NCBI RefSeq assembly: GCF_013410955.1
Contig: NZ_JACCCG010000004.1
Span: forward strand, 1 to 64,000
DNA: 64,000 bases
DNA from: Microbacterium sp. AK009
Lineage (GTDB): Bacteria > Actinomycetota > Actinomycetes > Actinomycetales > Microbacteriaceae
Reading direction: 5' to 3'
In this document: positions 15,955-25,540 of the stretch, one piece after another
Layout of the letters: every line of letters starts with the position of its first letter
How positions within the stretch are numbered: position 1 is the first letter of the stretch
Program-made: the position numbers and the translations under genes
Notes under the pieces: model-generated
Databases searched by the model: none
The model's input: the letters and a program-made list of their open reading frames with translations, nothing else
Told to the model about the DNA's origin: nothing

Positions 15955-16920
15955 ATGACGAACTTCGGCTACACCCTCATGACCGAGCAGAGCGGCCCGA
16001 AGGAGCTCGTCCGCTACGCCCGCGCGGCCGAGGACGTCGGCTTCGACTTCGAGGTCTCGAGCGATCACTTCTCTCCCTGGTTGACCACGCAGGGGCATGC
16101 GCCCTACGCCTGGTCGGTGCTGGGCGCGGTGGCCGCCGTGACCGACCGGGTGGAGCTGATGACCTACGTCACCTGTCCGACGGTGCGCTACCACCCCGCG
16201 GTGGTCGCGCAGAAGGCTGCCACCGTGCAGCTTCTCTCGGATGGCCGTTTCACCCTGGGCCTCGGATCGGGCGAGAGCCTGAACGAGCACGTCGTCGGTG
16301 AGGGGTGGCCCGGAGTGGACGTGCGACAGGACATGCTCGTCGAGGCGATCGAGATCATCCGCGCCCTGCACACCGGCGACCTGGTGACCTACGACGGACA
16401 GTACTTCCGCGTGGACTCCGCGCGCGTCTGGGACGCTCCCGAGGGTGGGGTCCCGCTGGCGACAGCCGTGTCGGGCCCGAAGTCCATCGACCGGTTCTCC
16501 GCGCTCGTCGACCACATGATCGCCGTCGAGCCCGAGGCGGAGCTCGTTCTCGGATGGGACGAGGCGCACGGGGGCACCTCGCGGAAGATCGGGCAGATCC
16601 CGATCTCGTGGGATCCCGACGAGGATGCCGCGGTCGCCCGCGCCCACGAGCAGTTCCGGTGGTTCGGGCTGGGCTGGCCGGTCAACTCCGAGCTTCCCAC
16701 CCCGGCGAGTTTCGCCGCAGCCAGCCAGTTCGTCCGGCCCGACGACGTCGCAGACGGCATCGCCTGCGGCCCCGACCTCGACAAGATCGCCGAGAGCGTG
16801 CGGCCCTACCTCGACGCCGGATTCACCGACGTCGCCCTGGTGCAGATCGGCGGCGAACACCAGGAGCGCTTCCTCGCCGAGGCGGCAGGTCCGCTTCTCG
16901 AGCGGCTCCGCGCGCTGTGA
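15955..16920 (+). CDS. F420-type LLM-class oxidoreductase (TIGR03557-like), 321 aa
   Basis: This is a luciferase-like TIM-barrel flavin or F420-dependent oxidoreductase. The N terminus, MTNFGYTLMTEQSGPKELV, and the segment FEVSSDHFSPW are diagnostic of the TIGR03557 group, which contains the F420-dependent glucose-6-phosphate dehydrogenase relatives of Actinobacteria. The barrel strand FTLGLGSGESLNEHV and the later PLATAVSGPKS segment are also typical. An AAGGAG site sits 7 nt before the ATG. The substrate is unknown. The gene is single, with tRNA-Val 33 bp downstream. Confidence 0.9.
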   Translation: MTNFGYTLMTEQSGPKELVRYARAAEDVGFDFEVSSDHFSPWLTTQGHAPYAWSVLGAVAAVTDRVELMTYVTCPTVRYHPAVVAQKAATVQLLSDGRFTLGLGSGESLNEHVVGEGWPGVDVRQDMLVEAIEIIRALHTGDLVTYDGQYFRVDSARVWDAPEGGVPLATAVSGPKSIDRFSALVDHMIAVEPEAELVLGWDEAHGGTSRKIGQIPISWDPDEDAAVARAHEQFRWFGLGWPVNSELPTPASFAAASQFVRPDDVADGIACGPDLDKIAESVRPYLDAGFTDVALVQIGGEHQERFLAEAAGPLLERLRAL

Positions 16921-16953
16921 CCGAGACCGCACCCCTCCTAGACTGAGAGGGAA

Positions 16954-17026
16954 GGGCCTTTAGCTCAGCTGGTAGAGCGCCACGTTTACACCGTGGATGT
17001 CGTCGGTTCGATCCCGGCAGGGCCCA
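16954..17026 (+). tRNA. tRNA-Val (anticodon TAC)
   Basis: A complete cloverleaf can be drawn. The acceptor is GGGCCTT/AGGGCCC, the anticodon stem CCACG/CGTGG with loop TTTACAC, and the T arm GTCGG TTCGATC CCGGC. The anticodon TAC reads valine codons GUA and GUG. CCA is not encoded; the discriminator A is followed by CCG. Confidence 0.97.
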
Positions 17027-17135
17027 CCGAGGACTCGATAGGCTTGTCGATGGTGTGTTGTGCGGAGCGAACAAAGCGATCCGCACGTCCATGGTGAATG
17101 TCTGGCACGATCTGCCAGCCGAAGAAAGGTCTCGT

Positions 17136-19865
17136 GTGACTGTTCACGACCAGGATCCGTACTCTCAGGGCCCGCAGGACAGCGACCCGGAAGAGACCTC
17201 GGAGTGGCAGGAATCGCTCCAGCAGCTGGTGCAGGCCAAGGGCCCGCAGCGCGGACGCGAGATCATGCTCAGTCTGCTGAAGGCGTCGAAGGAACTCCAC
17301 CTGGGCGTCCCGATGGTTCCCACCACCGACTACATCAACACCATCGCGGCCGAGAACGAGCCCGATTTCCCCGGTGACGAGGAGATCGAGCGACGCTACC
17401 GCGCGTGGATCCGGTGGAACGCCGCCATCACGGTCCACCGCGCCCAGCGTCCGGGCATCGCCGTCGGCGGTCACATCTCGACCTACGCCTCGTCGGCCGC
17501 CCTCTACGAGGTCGGCTTCAACCACTTCTTCCGCGGTCAGGACCACCCCTCCGGGGGCGACCAGATCTTCATCCAGGGCCATGCGTCCCCCGGCACATAC
17601 GCGCGCGCGTTCTTGGAGGGTCGTCTCACCGAAGCCCAGCTCGACGGCTTCCGGCAGGAGAAGTCCGCCGCCCCGAACGGCATCCCTTCCTACCCGCACC
17701 CCCGTCTGATGCCGGAGTTCTGGCAGTTCCCGACGGTGTCGATGGGGCTCGGCCCGATCAACGCCATCTATCAGGCGATGACGAACAAGTACCTCACCAA
17801 CCGCGGGATCAAGGACGTCTCCGACAGCCACGTCTGGGCGTTCCTCGGTGACGGCGAGATGGACGAGGTCGAGAGCCGCGGCCAGCTGCAGGTCGCTGCG
17901 AATGAGGGCCTGGACAACCTCACCTTCGTCATCAACTGCAACCTGCAGCGCCTGGACGGTCCCGTCCGCGGCAACGGCAAGATCATCCAGGAGCTCGAGA
18001 GCTTCTTCCGCGGCGCCGGGTGGAATGTCATCAAGGTCATCTGGGGCCGCGAGTGGGACGACCTCCTCGCCCGTGACAGCGAGGGTGCGCTCCTGAACCT
18101 CATGAACGTCACCCCCGACGGCGACTACCAGACGTACAAGGCCGAGAACGGTGCGTACGTCCGCGAGCACTTCTTCGGGCGCGACGAGCGTGCTGCCGCT
18201 CTGGTCAAGGACTACAGCGACGAGCAGATCTGGAACCTCAAGCGCGGCGGGCACGACTACCGCAAGGTCTACGCCGCATTCAAGGCGGCCGCCGAGCACA
18301 AGGGCCAGCCGACCGTCATCCTCGCCAAGACCATCAAGGGGTACGGCCTCGGTCCGCACTTCGAGGGTCGCAACGCCACGCATCAGATGAAGAAGATGAC
18401 GCTGGACGACCTCAAGCTCTTCCGCGACGCGATGCACATCCCCGTCAGCGACGCGCAGCTCGAGGAGAACCCCTACCTCCCGCCGTACTACAACCCCGGA
18501 CCGCAGGACGAGACCATCCAGTACCTGCAGGAGCGGCGGCGGGCCCTCGCCGGCTACCTGCCGGAGCGACGCACGCATCACGTCGGGCTGGAACTCCCCG
18601 GCGATCAGGCGTACGCCCTGCCTAAGAAAGGATCGGGCACGCAGGAGGTTGCGACGACGATGGCCTTCGTCCGTCTGCTGAAGGACCTGCTGCGCGTGAA
18701 GGACTTCGGTCACCGCATCGTCCCGATCATCCCCGACGAGGCCCGCACGTTCGGCATGGACGCGTACTTCCCGACGGCGAAGATCTACAACCCGCACGGT
18801 CAGCACTACACCTCTGTCGACCGCGAACTGCTTCTGGCGTACAAGGAGAGTCCCCAGGGGCAGATCATCCACGTCGGCATCAATGAGGCCGGCGCGCTTG
18901 CCGCCTTCACCGGCACCGGTACGTCGTACTCCACCCACGGTGAGCCGCTGATCCCGGTCTACGTGTTCTACTCGATGTTCGGATTCCAGCGCACCGGCGA
19001 CGCCCTGTGGGCGGCCGGGGATCAGATGGCCAGGGGCTTCCTCATCGGTGCCACCGCGGGCCGGACGACCCTGACGGGCGAGGGACTCCAGCACGCCGAC
19101 GGTCACTCTCCGCTCCTGGCCTCGACCAACCCGGCGGTGATCAGCTACGACCCGGCCTACGGCTACGAGATCGCCCACATCGTGCGGGCCGGAATCGAGC
19201 GGATGTACGGCGGGAACCACCCCGACCCGAACGTCATGTACTACCTCACGGTGTACAACGAGCCGATGGTTCAGCCTGCGGAGCCGGAGGGTGTCGACGT
19301 CGAGGGCATCGTCCGCGGCATCCATCGCATCGCACCCGCCGCCGGCGGCGAGAGCGCCCGCGCACAGATCCTCGCCTCGGGCGTGGGCGTGCCGTGGGCA
19401 CTCGAGGCCCAGCAGCTGCTGCGCGACGACTGGGGGGTCCAGGCCGACGTGTGGTCCGTGACCTCATGGGGCGAGCTGCGTCGCGACGGTCTCGCCGCCG
19501 ACGAGCACAACTTCCTCCACCCCGACGGCGAGGAGCGCACTGCCTACGTCACCGACAAGCTGGCTGGAACGCCGGGCCCGGTCATCGCGGTCAGCGACTT
19601 CGAGCATGCCGTCCAGGATCAGATCCGCCCGTGGGTGCAGCACAACTTCCACACCCTGGGCGCCGACGGGTTCGGCTTCTCCGACACCCGGCCGGCCGCA
19701 CGCCGGTGGTTCAAGATCGACGGCCCCTCGATCGTCGTCAAGACCCTGCAGGCGCTGGCCGCCGAGGGGACGGTGGATCGTTCGCTGTCGGTGCAGGCGA
19801 TCGAGAAGTACCGCCTGCACGACGTCAGCGCGGGCACGAGCGGGAACGCGGGCGGCGAGAGCTGA
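17136..19865 (+). CDS. aceE: pyruvate dehydrogenase E1 component, homodimeric type
   Basis: AceE decarboxylates pyruvate with thiamine diphosphate and passes the acetyl group to the lipoyl E2 of the pyruvate dehydrogenase complex. At 909 residues from the GTG at 17136 it is the usual length for the single-chain alpha2 form. The thiamine-binding region is intact ([12 protein letters not shown], then [14 protein letters not shown]), and the N-terminal [13 protein letters not shown] is typical. An AAGAAAGG site lies 6 nt before the GTG; the in-frame ATG at 17055 lacks one. It is followed after 18 bp by the FasR-like regulator and then by the fatty-acid genes, which links acetyl-CoA supply with lipid synthesis. 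Confidence 0.96.
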   Translation: MTVHDQDPYSQGPQDSDPEETSEWQESLQQLVQAKGPQRGREIMLSLLKASKELHLGVPMVPTTDYINTIAAENEPDFPGDEEIERRYRAWIRWNAAITVHRAQRPGIAVGGHISTYASSAALYEVGFNHFFRGQDHPSGGDQIFIQGHASPGTYARAFLEGRLTEAQLDGFRQEKSAAPNGIPSYPHPRLMPEFWQFPTVSMGLGPINAIYQAMTNKYLTNRGIKDVSDSHVWAFLGDGEMDEVESRGQLQVAANEGLDNLTFVINCNLQRLDGPVRGNGKIIQELESFFRGAGWNVIKVIWGREWDDLLARDSEGALLNLMNVTPDGDYQTYKAENGAYVREHFFGRDERAAALVKDYSDEQIWNLKRGGHDYRKVYAAFKAAAEHKGQPTVILAKTIKGYGLGPHFEGRNATHQMKKMTLDDLKLFRDAMHIPVSDAQLEENPYLPPYYNPGPQDETIQYLQERRRALAGYLPERRTHHVGLELPGDQAYALPKKGSGTQEVATTMAFVRLLKDLLRVKDFGHRIVPIIPDEARTFGMDAYFPTAKIYNPHGQHYTSVDRELLLAYKESPQGQIIHVGINEAGALAAFTGTGTSYSTHGEPLIPVYVFYSMFGFQRTGDALWAAGDQMARGFLIGATAGRTTLTGEGLQHADGHSPLLASTNPAVISYDPAYGYEIAHIVRAGIERMYGGNHPDPNVMYYLTVYNEPMVQPAEPEGVDVEGIVRGIHRIAPAAGGESARAQILASGVGVPWALEAQQLLRDDWGVQADVWSVTSWGELRRDGLAADEHNFLHPDGEERTAYVTDKLAGTPGPVIAVSDFEHAVQDQIRPWVQHNFHTLGADGFGFSDTRPAARRWFKIDGPSIVVKTLQALAAEGTVDRSLSVQAIEKYRLHDVSAGTSGNAGGES

Positions 19866-19883
19866 TCCGGGACCCCTCCGACG

Positions 19884-21077
19884 ATGGACAAGGCCGAAAC
19901 GCTCGCCTGGCTCCGACGCATCTCGGGCGACCTCGCCACGGCCACGATCCAGCGTCTCGAGGACTCACTGCCCTGGTATGCCGAGATGCCGCCGGCCCGT
20001 CGGTCGGCGGTGGGTCTGGTCGCCCAGGCGGGTATCAGCTCCTTCATCCAGTGGTATGACGATCCCGGGTCCACGCCCTGGATCGCTGCGGACATCTTCG
20101 CCGCCGCGCCGCGTGAACTCCTGCGGAGCGTGTCGCTGACGCAGACGCTGCAGCTCATCCGGGTCACCGTCGAGGTGACCGAGGAGCGGGTGGCGGGGAA
20201 GGACGAGAACCTCCGCGAGGCGATCCTGCTCTACTCGCGCGAGGTCGCGTTCGCCGCCGCGGACGTCTACGCCCGCGCGGCGGAGGCGCGGGGGCTGTGG
20301 GACGCGCGCCTGGAGGCCCTCGTGGTGGACTCGATCCTCACCGGCGAGGCCGACGAGGAGCTGCCGAGCCGGATCGCTGCCCTCGGCTGGCACGGACACG
20401 GCGAGGTGGCGGTGCTCGTGGGCACCACTCCCCCGCAGTTCGACGTCGACCAGCTGCGCCGTACGGCGCGCAAGCTCGGAGTCGACGTGCTGATCGGTGT
20501 CCAGGGCTCGCGACTGGTCCTGGTCGTCGGCCGCGCCGACGCCCCGCGCGGGGAGGAGACGCCCACCGACCTGCCGTTCGACGAGATCGCCCGGCGTCTC
20601 GAACCCGGCTTCGGAACGGGCTACCTCGTGCTCGGACCTGCCGTCCCCGCACTCGTCGACGCCAGCCAGAGTGCTCGCGCCGCCCTCGCCGGCTTCGCGG
20701 TCGCCCGAGCCTGGCGTCATGCGCCCCGGCCCGTCGAGGCCGATGACCTCCTCCCGGAGCGGGCTCTTGCCGGTGATCCGCTGGCGAAGCAGACGCTCGT
20801 GGAGCGGATCTATCGCCCGCTGCAGAGCCACAGCTCCGACCTGGTGACGACGTTGTGGAGCTACCTCGACAACGGCCGCTCGCTCGAGGCGACCGCGCGG
20901 GAGCTCTTCGTGCACCCCAACACGGTGCGCTACCGGCTGAAACGCGTGTCGGAGGTCATCGGGTGGGACGCTACGGGGCCGCGCGAAGCGCTCATCCTGC
21001 AGACGGCGCTGATTCTCGGATCGATCGGGACGGATGCCACCCGTCGACGTTCTCCCGGACCACGACGCGTCGGATGA
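19884..21077 (+). CDS. fasR: PucR-type transcriptional regulator, FasR-like
   Basis: This regulator has a large N-terminal sensing region and a C-terminal PucR helix-turn-helix, here LEATARELFVHPNTVRYRLKRV (residues about 331-352). Position identifies it: in Streptomyces the regulator FasR sits directly before fabD-fabH-acpP-fabF and activates that operon in response to long-chain acyl-CoA, and the same order is seen here. The symbol rests on this synteny and domain type, not on a search. The gene begins 18 bp after aceE, so read-through from aceE is likely. It ends about 95 bp before fabD, in a gap that carries inverted repeats. Confidence 0.85.
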   Translation: MDKAETLAWLRRISGDLATATIQRLEDSLPWYAEMPPARRSAVGLVAQAGISSFIQWYDDPGSTPWIAADIFAAAPRELLRSVSLTQTLQLIRVTVEVTEERVAGKDENLREAILLYSREVAFAAADVYARAAEARGLWDARLEALVVDSILTGEADEELPSRIAALGWHGHGEVAVLVGTTPPQFDVDQLRRTARKLGVDVLIGVQGSRLVLVVGRADAPRGEETPTDLPFDEIARRLEPGFGTGYLVLGPAVPALVDASQSARAALAGFAVARAWRHAPRPVEADDLLPERALAGDPLAKQTLVERIYRPLQSHSSDLVTTLWSYLDNGRSLEATARELFVHPNTVRYRLKRVSEVIGWDATGPREALILQTALILGSIGTDATRRRSPGPRRVG

Positions 21078-21089
21078 GAACCCCTTCTC

Positions 21090-21145
21090 TGTGCGCAACG
21101 CACAAAGGCTCCGGCTATTTCTGTGTCGCACCCTCCAGAAGGTGC
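21090..21145. promoter_or_regulatory. inverted repeats upstream of fabD
   Basis: A perfect 15-bp palindrome, TGTGCG CAA CGCACA, occupies 21090-21104. A second inverted repeat, GCACC (21128-21132) and GGTGC (21141-21145), lies closer to fabD. These are the only dyads in the regulator-fabD gap and are candidate binding sites for the FasR-like protein. I cannot say whether they match its known site. Confidence 0.4.
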
Positions 21146-21171
21146 CGCAGGATCATTGAAAGGATGGAACC

Positions 21172-22086
21172 GTGATCATCGCCGTCTTCCCTGGTCAGGG
21201 CTCGCAGACGCCGGGATTCCTCGCCCCGTGGCTGGAGATCCCGGGGGCGCGGGAGACCCTCGAGGTCTACTCCGATGCCGCGGGCGTCGATCTCGTCGCC
21301 GCCGGAACGGAGTGGGACGCCGATCGCATCCGCGACACCCAGGTGGCTCAGCCGCTGATCGTCGCAGCCGGTCTCCTGGCCTGGGGCGAGTTGGGCAGGC
21401 CCCGGCAGGTGTCGGGGGTGGCCGGGCATTCGGTCGGCGAATTCACCGCTGCCGCTGCCGCTGCGATCCTCCCCGACGCCGAAGTGCTGCGCCTGGTGGG
21501 AGTCCGTGGGCGGGCGATGGCGGATGCCGCGGCGCAAGCCGACACCGGCATGAGCGCCGTCATCGGCGGCGACGAGACGGCCGTTCTGGAGCGGCTCTCC
21601 GCGCTCGGGCTGACGCCCGCCAACCACAACGGCGCCGGGCAGATCGTCGCTGCGGGAGCCCGTGCCGATCTCGACCGTCTCGCCGCCGAACCCGTCGCCG
21701 GCACGCGCGTCATCCCGCTCCAGGTGGCGGGCGCCTTCCACACCGATCACATGGCGCCGGCCGTGACCGCACTCCGCGACGCGGCAGCCCAGACCGTGGG
21801 CGGTGATCCTCTCCGGACCATCTGGACGAACCGCGACGGTTCCGCCGTGAAGACCGGACGGGCCTTCATCGATCTCCTCGTCGAGCAGGTCGCCTCGCCC
21901 GTGCGCTGGGACCTGTGCATGGCGAGCTTCGCCGCCGCCGGCGTCACCGGCATCATCGAACTCACCCCCGCGGGCACGCTCACCGGGCTCGCGAAGAGGG
22001 CCCTCCGCGGCATCCCGACCGTCGCCGTGAAGACGCCCGACGATCTCGCCGCCGCCGTCGGGCTCTGGGAAGGACCCGCCGCATGA
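21172..22086 (+). CDS. fabD: malonyl-CoA:ACP transacylase
   Basis: FabD transfers malonyl groups from CoA to acyl carrier protein, which supplies the extender unit for type II fatty-acid synthesis. The N-terminal IIAVFPGQGSQTPGF and the nucleophile motif GHSVGEFTA (Ser near residue 87) are both clear. The oxyanion glutamine and a late GAFHTDHM histidine motif are present. Length (304) is normal. A GTG start follows AAAGGA. The stop codon overlaps the fabH start as ATGA, which gives translational coupling. Confidence 0.96.
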   Translation: MIIAVFPGQGSQTPGFLAPWLEIPGARETLEVYSDAAGVDLVAAGTEWDADRIRDTQVAQPLIVAAGLLAWGELGRPRQVSGVAGHSVGEFTAAAAAAILPDAEVLRLVGVRGRAMADAAAQADTGMSAVIGGDETAVLERLSALGLTPANHNGAGQIVAAGARADLDRLAAEPVAGTRVIPLQVAGAFHTDHMAPAVTALRDAAAQTVGGDPLRTIWTNRDGSAVKTGRAFIDLLVEQVASPVRWDLCMASFAAAGVTGIIELTPAGTLTGLAKRALRGIPTVAVKTPDDLAAAVGLWEGPAA

Positions 22087-23084
22087 CCGTCTCCCTGCGT
22101 CAACCCACGGGCGTGGCACATACGCGCATCTACGCGTACGGTGCCGCGCGCGGCGAACGCGCCGTCCCCAACGAGGATCTGATCGGGCCGATCGACTCCA
22201 GCGACGAGTGGATCCGCCAGCGCACGGGCATCGTCACCCGTATGCGGGCCGAAGCCGACACCGATGCCATCGATCTCGCCACGGAGGCCACCCGTGAGGC
22301 GATCGCGCGTTCCGGCGTCGATCCGAGCGCCGTCGACCTGGTGATCTGCGCGACGATCAGCAACCCCAAGCAGACGCCGTCGGTGTCGGCGATCGTGGCC
22401 GATCGCGTGGGCGCCAACCCCGCGGCCGCCTACGACGTCAACGCCGCGTGCGCCGGCTTCGCCTACGGCGTGGCTCAGGCCGATGCCCTGATCCGAGCCG
22501 GAGCGGCGCACTATGCCGTCGTCGTGGGCACCGAGAAGCTCAGCGACGTCGTCGATCCGACCGATCGCAGCATCTCCTTCCTGCTCGGCGACGGCGCCGG
22601 CGCCGTCGTCGTCGGCCCGAGCGACACGCCCGGCATCGGTCCCACCGTCTGGGGGTCCGACGGCTCCAAGGCCGACGCGGTCGGGATGAATCACACGCTC
22701 ACGGACTTCCGGGACGGGAAGGCGCCCTGGCCGACCCTCCGCCAGGAGGGCCCCACCGTGTTCCGCTGGGCGGTGTGGGAGATGGTGAAGGTCGCGCGCG
22801 AGGCGCTCGAGGCGGCAGGTGTCGAGGCATCCGATCTCGCGGCCTTCGTCCCTCACCAGGCCAACATGCGCATCATCGACGAATTCGCCAAGCAGCTGAA
22901 GCTTCCCGACACGGTGGTCATCGGCCGTGACATCGAGACGACCGGCAACACGTCGGCCGCGTCGATCCCCCTCGCCACGCATCGTCTGCTGGAGGAGCAT
23001 CCCGAACTCAGCGGCGGACTCGCTCTGCAGATCGGGTTCGGCGCCGGACTCGTCTTCGGCGCGCAGGTGATCGTGCTCCCGTGA
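22083..23084 (+). CDS. fabH: 3-oxoacyl-ACP synthase III
   Basis: FabH starts fatty-acid chains by condensing an acyl-CoA primer with malonyl-ACP. In actinobacteria the primers are usually branched acyl-CoAs. The catalytic triad is visible: Cys in NAACAGFAYG, His in PHQANMRI and Asn in ETTGNTSAAS. The early segment SSDEWIRQRTGI is also typical. The ATG at 22083 overlaps the fabD stop. Length 333 is normal. It is followed after 68 bp by acpP. Confidence 0.96.
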   Translation: MTVSLRQPTGVAHTRIYAYGAARGERAVPNEDLIGPIDSSDEWIRQRTGIVTRMRAEADTDAIDLATEATREAIARSGVDPSAVDLVICATISNPKQTPSVSAIVADRVGANPAAAYDVNAACAGFAYGVAQADALIRAGAAHYAVVVGTEKLSDVVDPTDRSISFLLGDGAGAVVVGPSDTPGIGPTVWGSDGSKADAVGMNHTLTDFRDGKAPWPTLRQEGPTVFRWAVWEMVKVAREALEAAGVEASDLAAFVPHQANMRIIDEFAKQLKLPDTVVIGRDIETTGNTSAASIPLATHRLLEEHPELSGGLALQIGFGAGLVFGAQVIVLP

Positions 23085-23152
23085 GCGCGGGACCCACGAC
23101 TCTAAACTGAACGGGGCCCGACCGGGCTTCCCCCGAGAAAACAGGAGAAACC

Positions 23153-23401
23153 ATGGCATTCACCAACGACGAGGTCCTCGCCGGGCTCGCTGAGCTCATC
23201 ACCGACGAGACCGGCATCTCGGCCGACGAGGTAGCCCTGGAGAAGTCGTTCACCGACGACCTCGACATCGACTCGATCTCGATGATGACGATCGTCGTCA
23301 ACGCCGAGGAGAAGTTCGGCGTGACGATCCCCGACGACGAGGTGAAGAACCTCAAGACCGTCGGCGACGCCGTCACCTACATCACGTCGAACCAGGCGTA
23401 G
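23153..23401 (+). CDS. acpP: acyl carrier protein
   Basis: This small acidic four-helix protein carries the growing acyl chain on a phosphopantetheine arm. The arm attaches to Ser41 in DDLDIDSISMM; the third residue of the usual DSL is Ile here, as in other actinobacterial ACPs. The 82-residue length is normal. AGGAGAAA precedes the ATG. It lies between fabH and fabF in the standard actinobacterial order. Confidence 0.97.
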   Translation: MAFTNDEVLAGLAELITDETGISADEVALEKSFTDDLDIDSISMMTIVVNAEEKFGVTIPDDEVKNLKTVGDAVTYITSNQA

Positions 23402-23461
23402 CGCCCTCCGGTGGGGGCCCTCGGCCCCCACCGGCACGACACACCGAGGAATCACCTTCGT

Positions 23462-24700
23462 ATGAGCACGTCACGCATCGTCGTCACCGGAATCGGCGCC
23501 TCCTCTCCCATCGGCGCGACCGCGCCCGAGAGTTGGGAGGCGCTGCTCGAGGGAGCATCCGGAACCCGCACCCTCGAGCACGAGTGGGTCGAGCAGTATC
23601 AGCTGCCTGTCACCTTCGCCGCGCAGGCCAAGGTGCGGCCCGACACCGTTCTCGAGCGCCCCGTCGCCAAACGGCTCGACCCGGCATCGCAGTTCGCGAT
23701 GGTTGCGGCGATGGAAGCATGGGAGGACGCGGGGCGCCCTGACGTCGCTCCCGAGCGACTGGGCGTCGACTTCGCCACGGGCATCGGCGGAGTGTGGACG
23801 CTGCTGGACGCGTGGGACACGCTGCGCGAGAAGGGTCCGCGGCGGGTCATGCCCATGACCGTCCCGATGCTCATGCCCAATGCCGCGGCGGGCAACCTCT
23901 CGCTCCACTTCGGCGCGCGGGCTTTCGCCCGCACGGTCGCAAGTGCCTGCGCGTCGAGCACCGAGTCGATCGTCAACGCCGTGGAGCACCTGCGCGCGGG
24001 CCTCGCCGACGTCGTGATCGCCGGCGGCACGGAGTCGGCGATCCATCCGATCACGATCGCCTCCTTCGCCTCGATGCAGGCGCTGTCGCGCCGCAACGAC
24101 GACCCCGCCACCGCCTCGCGGCCCTGCAGCGTGGACCGTGACGGATTCGTCATGGGCGAGGGGGCGGGTGTCCTCATCCTCGAGACCGAAGAGCACGCCC
24201 GTGCCCGCGGGGCCAAGATCTACGCCGCGGTCGTCGGTGGCGGCGTGACCGCCGACTCGTACCACATCACGGCCAACGACCCCGAGGGAGTGGGGGCGGC
24301 CCGGGCGGTGCGGATGGCGCTGGGGATGGCGGACGCTTCGCCCGACGACGTCACGCACGTCAACGCGCACGCCACCTCGACGCCCGTCGGTGACCCGAAC
24401 GAGTACACCGCACTGAAGACGGTCTTCGGCGACCGGATCGATGAGATCCCGGTTTCGGCGACGAAGGCGTCGACGGGCCACCTCCTGGGCGGCACCGGTG
24501 CCCTCGAGGCGATCTTCACGGTGCTCGCTCTTCGCGACCGCATCGCGCCGCCCACCATCAACATCACCACGCAGGACCCCCAGGTGCCTTTCCGCATCTC
24601 GGGCGAACGCATGGAGCTCGGACGCGGCGACCAGCTCGCCATCAGCAACTCGTTCGGGTTCGGCGGGCACAACGCCGTGGCTGCGTTCGCGAGCGTCTGA
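23462..24700 (+). CDS. fabF: 3-oxoacyl-ACP synthase II
   Basis: FabF extends fatty-acid chains by condensing acyl-ACP with malonyl-ACP. Catalytic residues are seen as Cys in SACASSTES, His in NAHATSTPVGD and His in STGHLLGGTGALE. The C-terminal FGFGGHN loop is present. The ATG at 23462 gives the conserved start MSTSRIVVTGIG and a 412-residue protein; the frame is open slightly upstream without support. It is the last gene of the fab block and is followed by a strong hairpin. Confidence 0.96.
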   Translation: MSTSRIVVTGIGASSPIGATAPESWEALLEGASGTRTLEHEWVEQYQLPVTFAAQAKVRPDTVLERPVAKRLDPASQFAMVAAMEAWEDAGRPDVAPERLGVDFATGIGGVWTLLDAWDTLREKGPRRVMPMTVPMLMPNAAAGNLSLHFGARAFARTVASACASSTESIVNAVEHLRAGLADVVIAGGTESAIHPITIASFASMQALSRRNDDPATASRPCSVDRDGFVMGEGAGVLILETEEHARARGAKIYAAVVGGGVTADSYHITANDPEGVGAARAVRMALGMADASPDDVTHVNAHATSTPVGDPNEYTALKTVFGDRIDEIPVSATKASTGHLLGGTGALEAIFTVLALRDRIAPPTINITTQDPQVPFRISGERMELGRGDQLAISNSFGFGGHNAVAAFASV

Positions 24701-24723
24701 GGTCCACCCCTTCCTGCACGGCA

Positions 24724-24751
24724 GAGGCCCCCGACCTCGGTCGGGGGCCTC
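24724..24751. terminator. intrinsic terminator after fabF
   Basis: The perfect 11-bp stem GAGGCCCCCGA/TCGGGGGCCTC has a 6-nt loop and lies 24 bp after the fabF stop. A short T-containing stretch follows. It also lies beyond the end of the converging DUF3145 gene, so it may serve both directions. Confidence 0.85.
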
Positions 24752-24857
24752 ACCTTTCTCCGTGCGTCGATTCGCGGTCCCGATCCCCGGGAGTGCTCAC
24801 CGATCCACCGGTAGTGGCGCCTCGCGCACGGGATGCGTCCGTCACGTCATGACGCGG

Positions 24858-25361
24858 TCATCCCACCTTGTGCAGCCAGACGACGGATGCCTCGTCTCCC
24901 GCGTGACGGAAGGGTTCGAGTTCGTCGTCCCAGGCGGCGCCCAGGGCGACGTGCAATTCGCGCTGCAGCTCCTGAACGTCGCCGGCGGCGATCTCCATCG
25001 CATAGCGGAGGCGGTCCTCACCGATGACGATGTTGCCCGCAGCATCCGTCTGGGCATAGTGGATGCCGAGCCCCGGCGTGTGGAGCCACCGGCCTCCGTC
25101 GCTGCGCGGCGTGGGGTCCTCCGACACTTCGAACCGGAGGTGCTCCCAGCCGCGGATCGCGGTGGCCAGCGCGGCACCCGTCCCCGCGGGCCCCTCCCAG
25201 TAGAACTCCGCGCGCCGACTCCCGGACAGCACCGGCTGGTCGGCCCACTCGAAGGTGACGGGCCGACCCAGGGCGCGGCCGACCGCCCACTCGAGGTGGG
25301 GGCACAACGCCCGTGGCGCGGAGTGGATGTAGATCACTCCACGCGCAGTGGTTGTCGCCAT
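24858..25361 (-). CDS. DUF3145 family protein, 167 aa
   Basis: This is a conserved actinobacterial protein of unknown function. The start RGVIYIHSAPRALCPHLEWA and the middle EFYWEGPAGTG with FEVSEDPT are characteristic of DUF3145. No signal peptide or membrane segment is seen. GGAG lies shortly before the ATG. It converges on fabF, and in related genomes it also tends to lie near fatty-acid or RNA genes, which gives no firm clue to its role. Confidence 0.88.
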   Translation of the reverse strand: MATTTARGVIYIHSAPRALCPHLEWAVGRALGRPVTFEWADQPVLSGSRRAEFYWEGPAGTGAALATAIRGWEHLRFEVSEDPTPRSDGGRWLHTPGLGIHYAQTDAAGNIVIGEDRLRYAMEIAAGDVQELQRELHVALGAAWDDELEPFRHAGDEASVVWLHKVG

Positions 25362-25455
25362 GATGACTCCGTTTCCTCAGGTACGTCTTCCCCTACGACC
25401 TGTGAAACGACAGCTGCGGCGTGTTCGGTTGTGCGGCCATTATCACCCGGGCACC

Positions 25456-25483
25456 GTCGGAATCACAAGCGTGTGATTCCGAC
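25456..25483. repeat. perfect 12-bp inverted repeat upstream of DUF3145
   Basis: GTCGGAATCACA and TGTGATTCCGAC are separated by the 4-nt loop AGCG. It lies about 95 bp before the DUF3145 start and just beyond the terminator of the next gene. It could be a second terminator or an operator. Confidence 0.6.
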
Positions 25484-25487
25484 ACGC

Positions 25488-25523
25488 CGAAGACCCCGGC
25501 GCGGTTGAGCGCCGGGGTCTTCG
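25488..25523. terminator. intrinsic terminator of the oxygenase-like gene
   Basis: The perfect 14-bp stem CGAAGACCCCGGCG/CGCCGGGGTCTTCG with an 8-nt loop lies 18 bp beyond the stop of the minus-strand gene at 25541-26314. Confidence 0.85.
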
Positions 25524-25540
25524 GATGAGGGTCCGAGGCT

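Noticed and set aside
16986..19325. 779-codon minus-strand open frame opposite aceE
   Set aside because: It is the antisense shadow of a high-GC gene; composition is Val/Asp/Arg-rich without motifs, and aceE has intact thiamine-binding motifs on the other strand.
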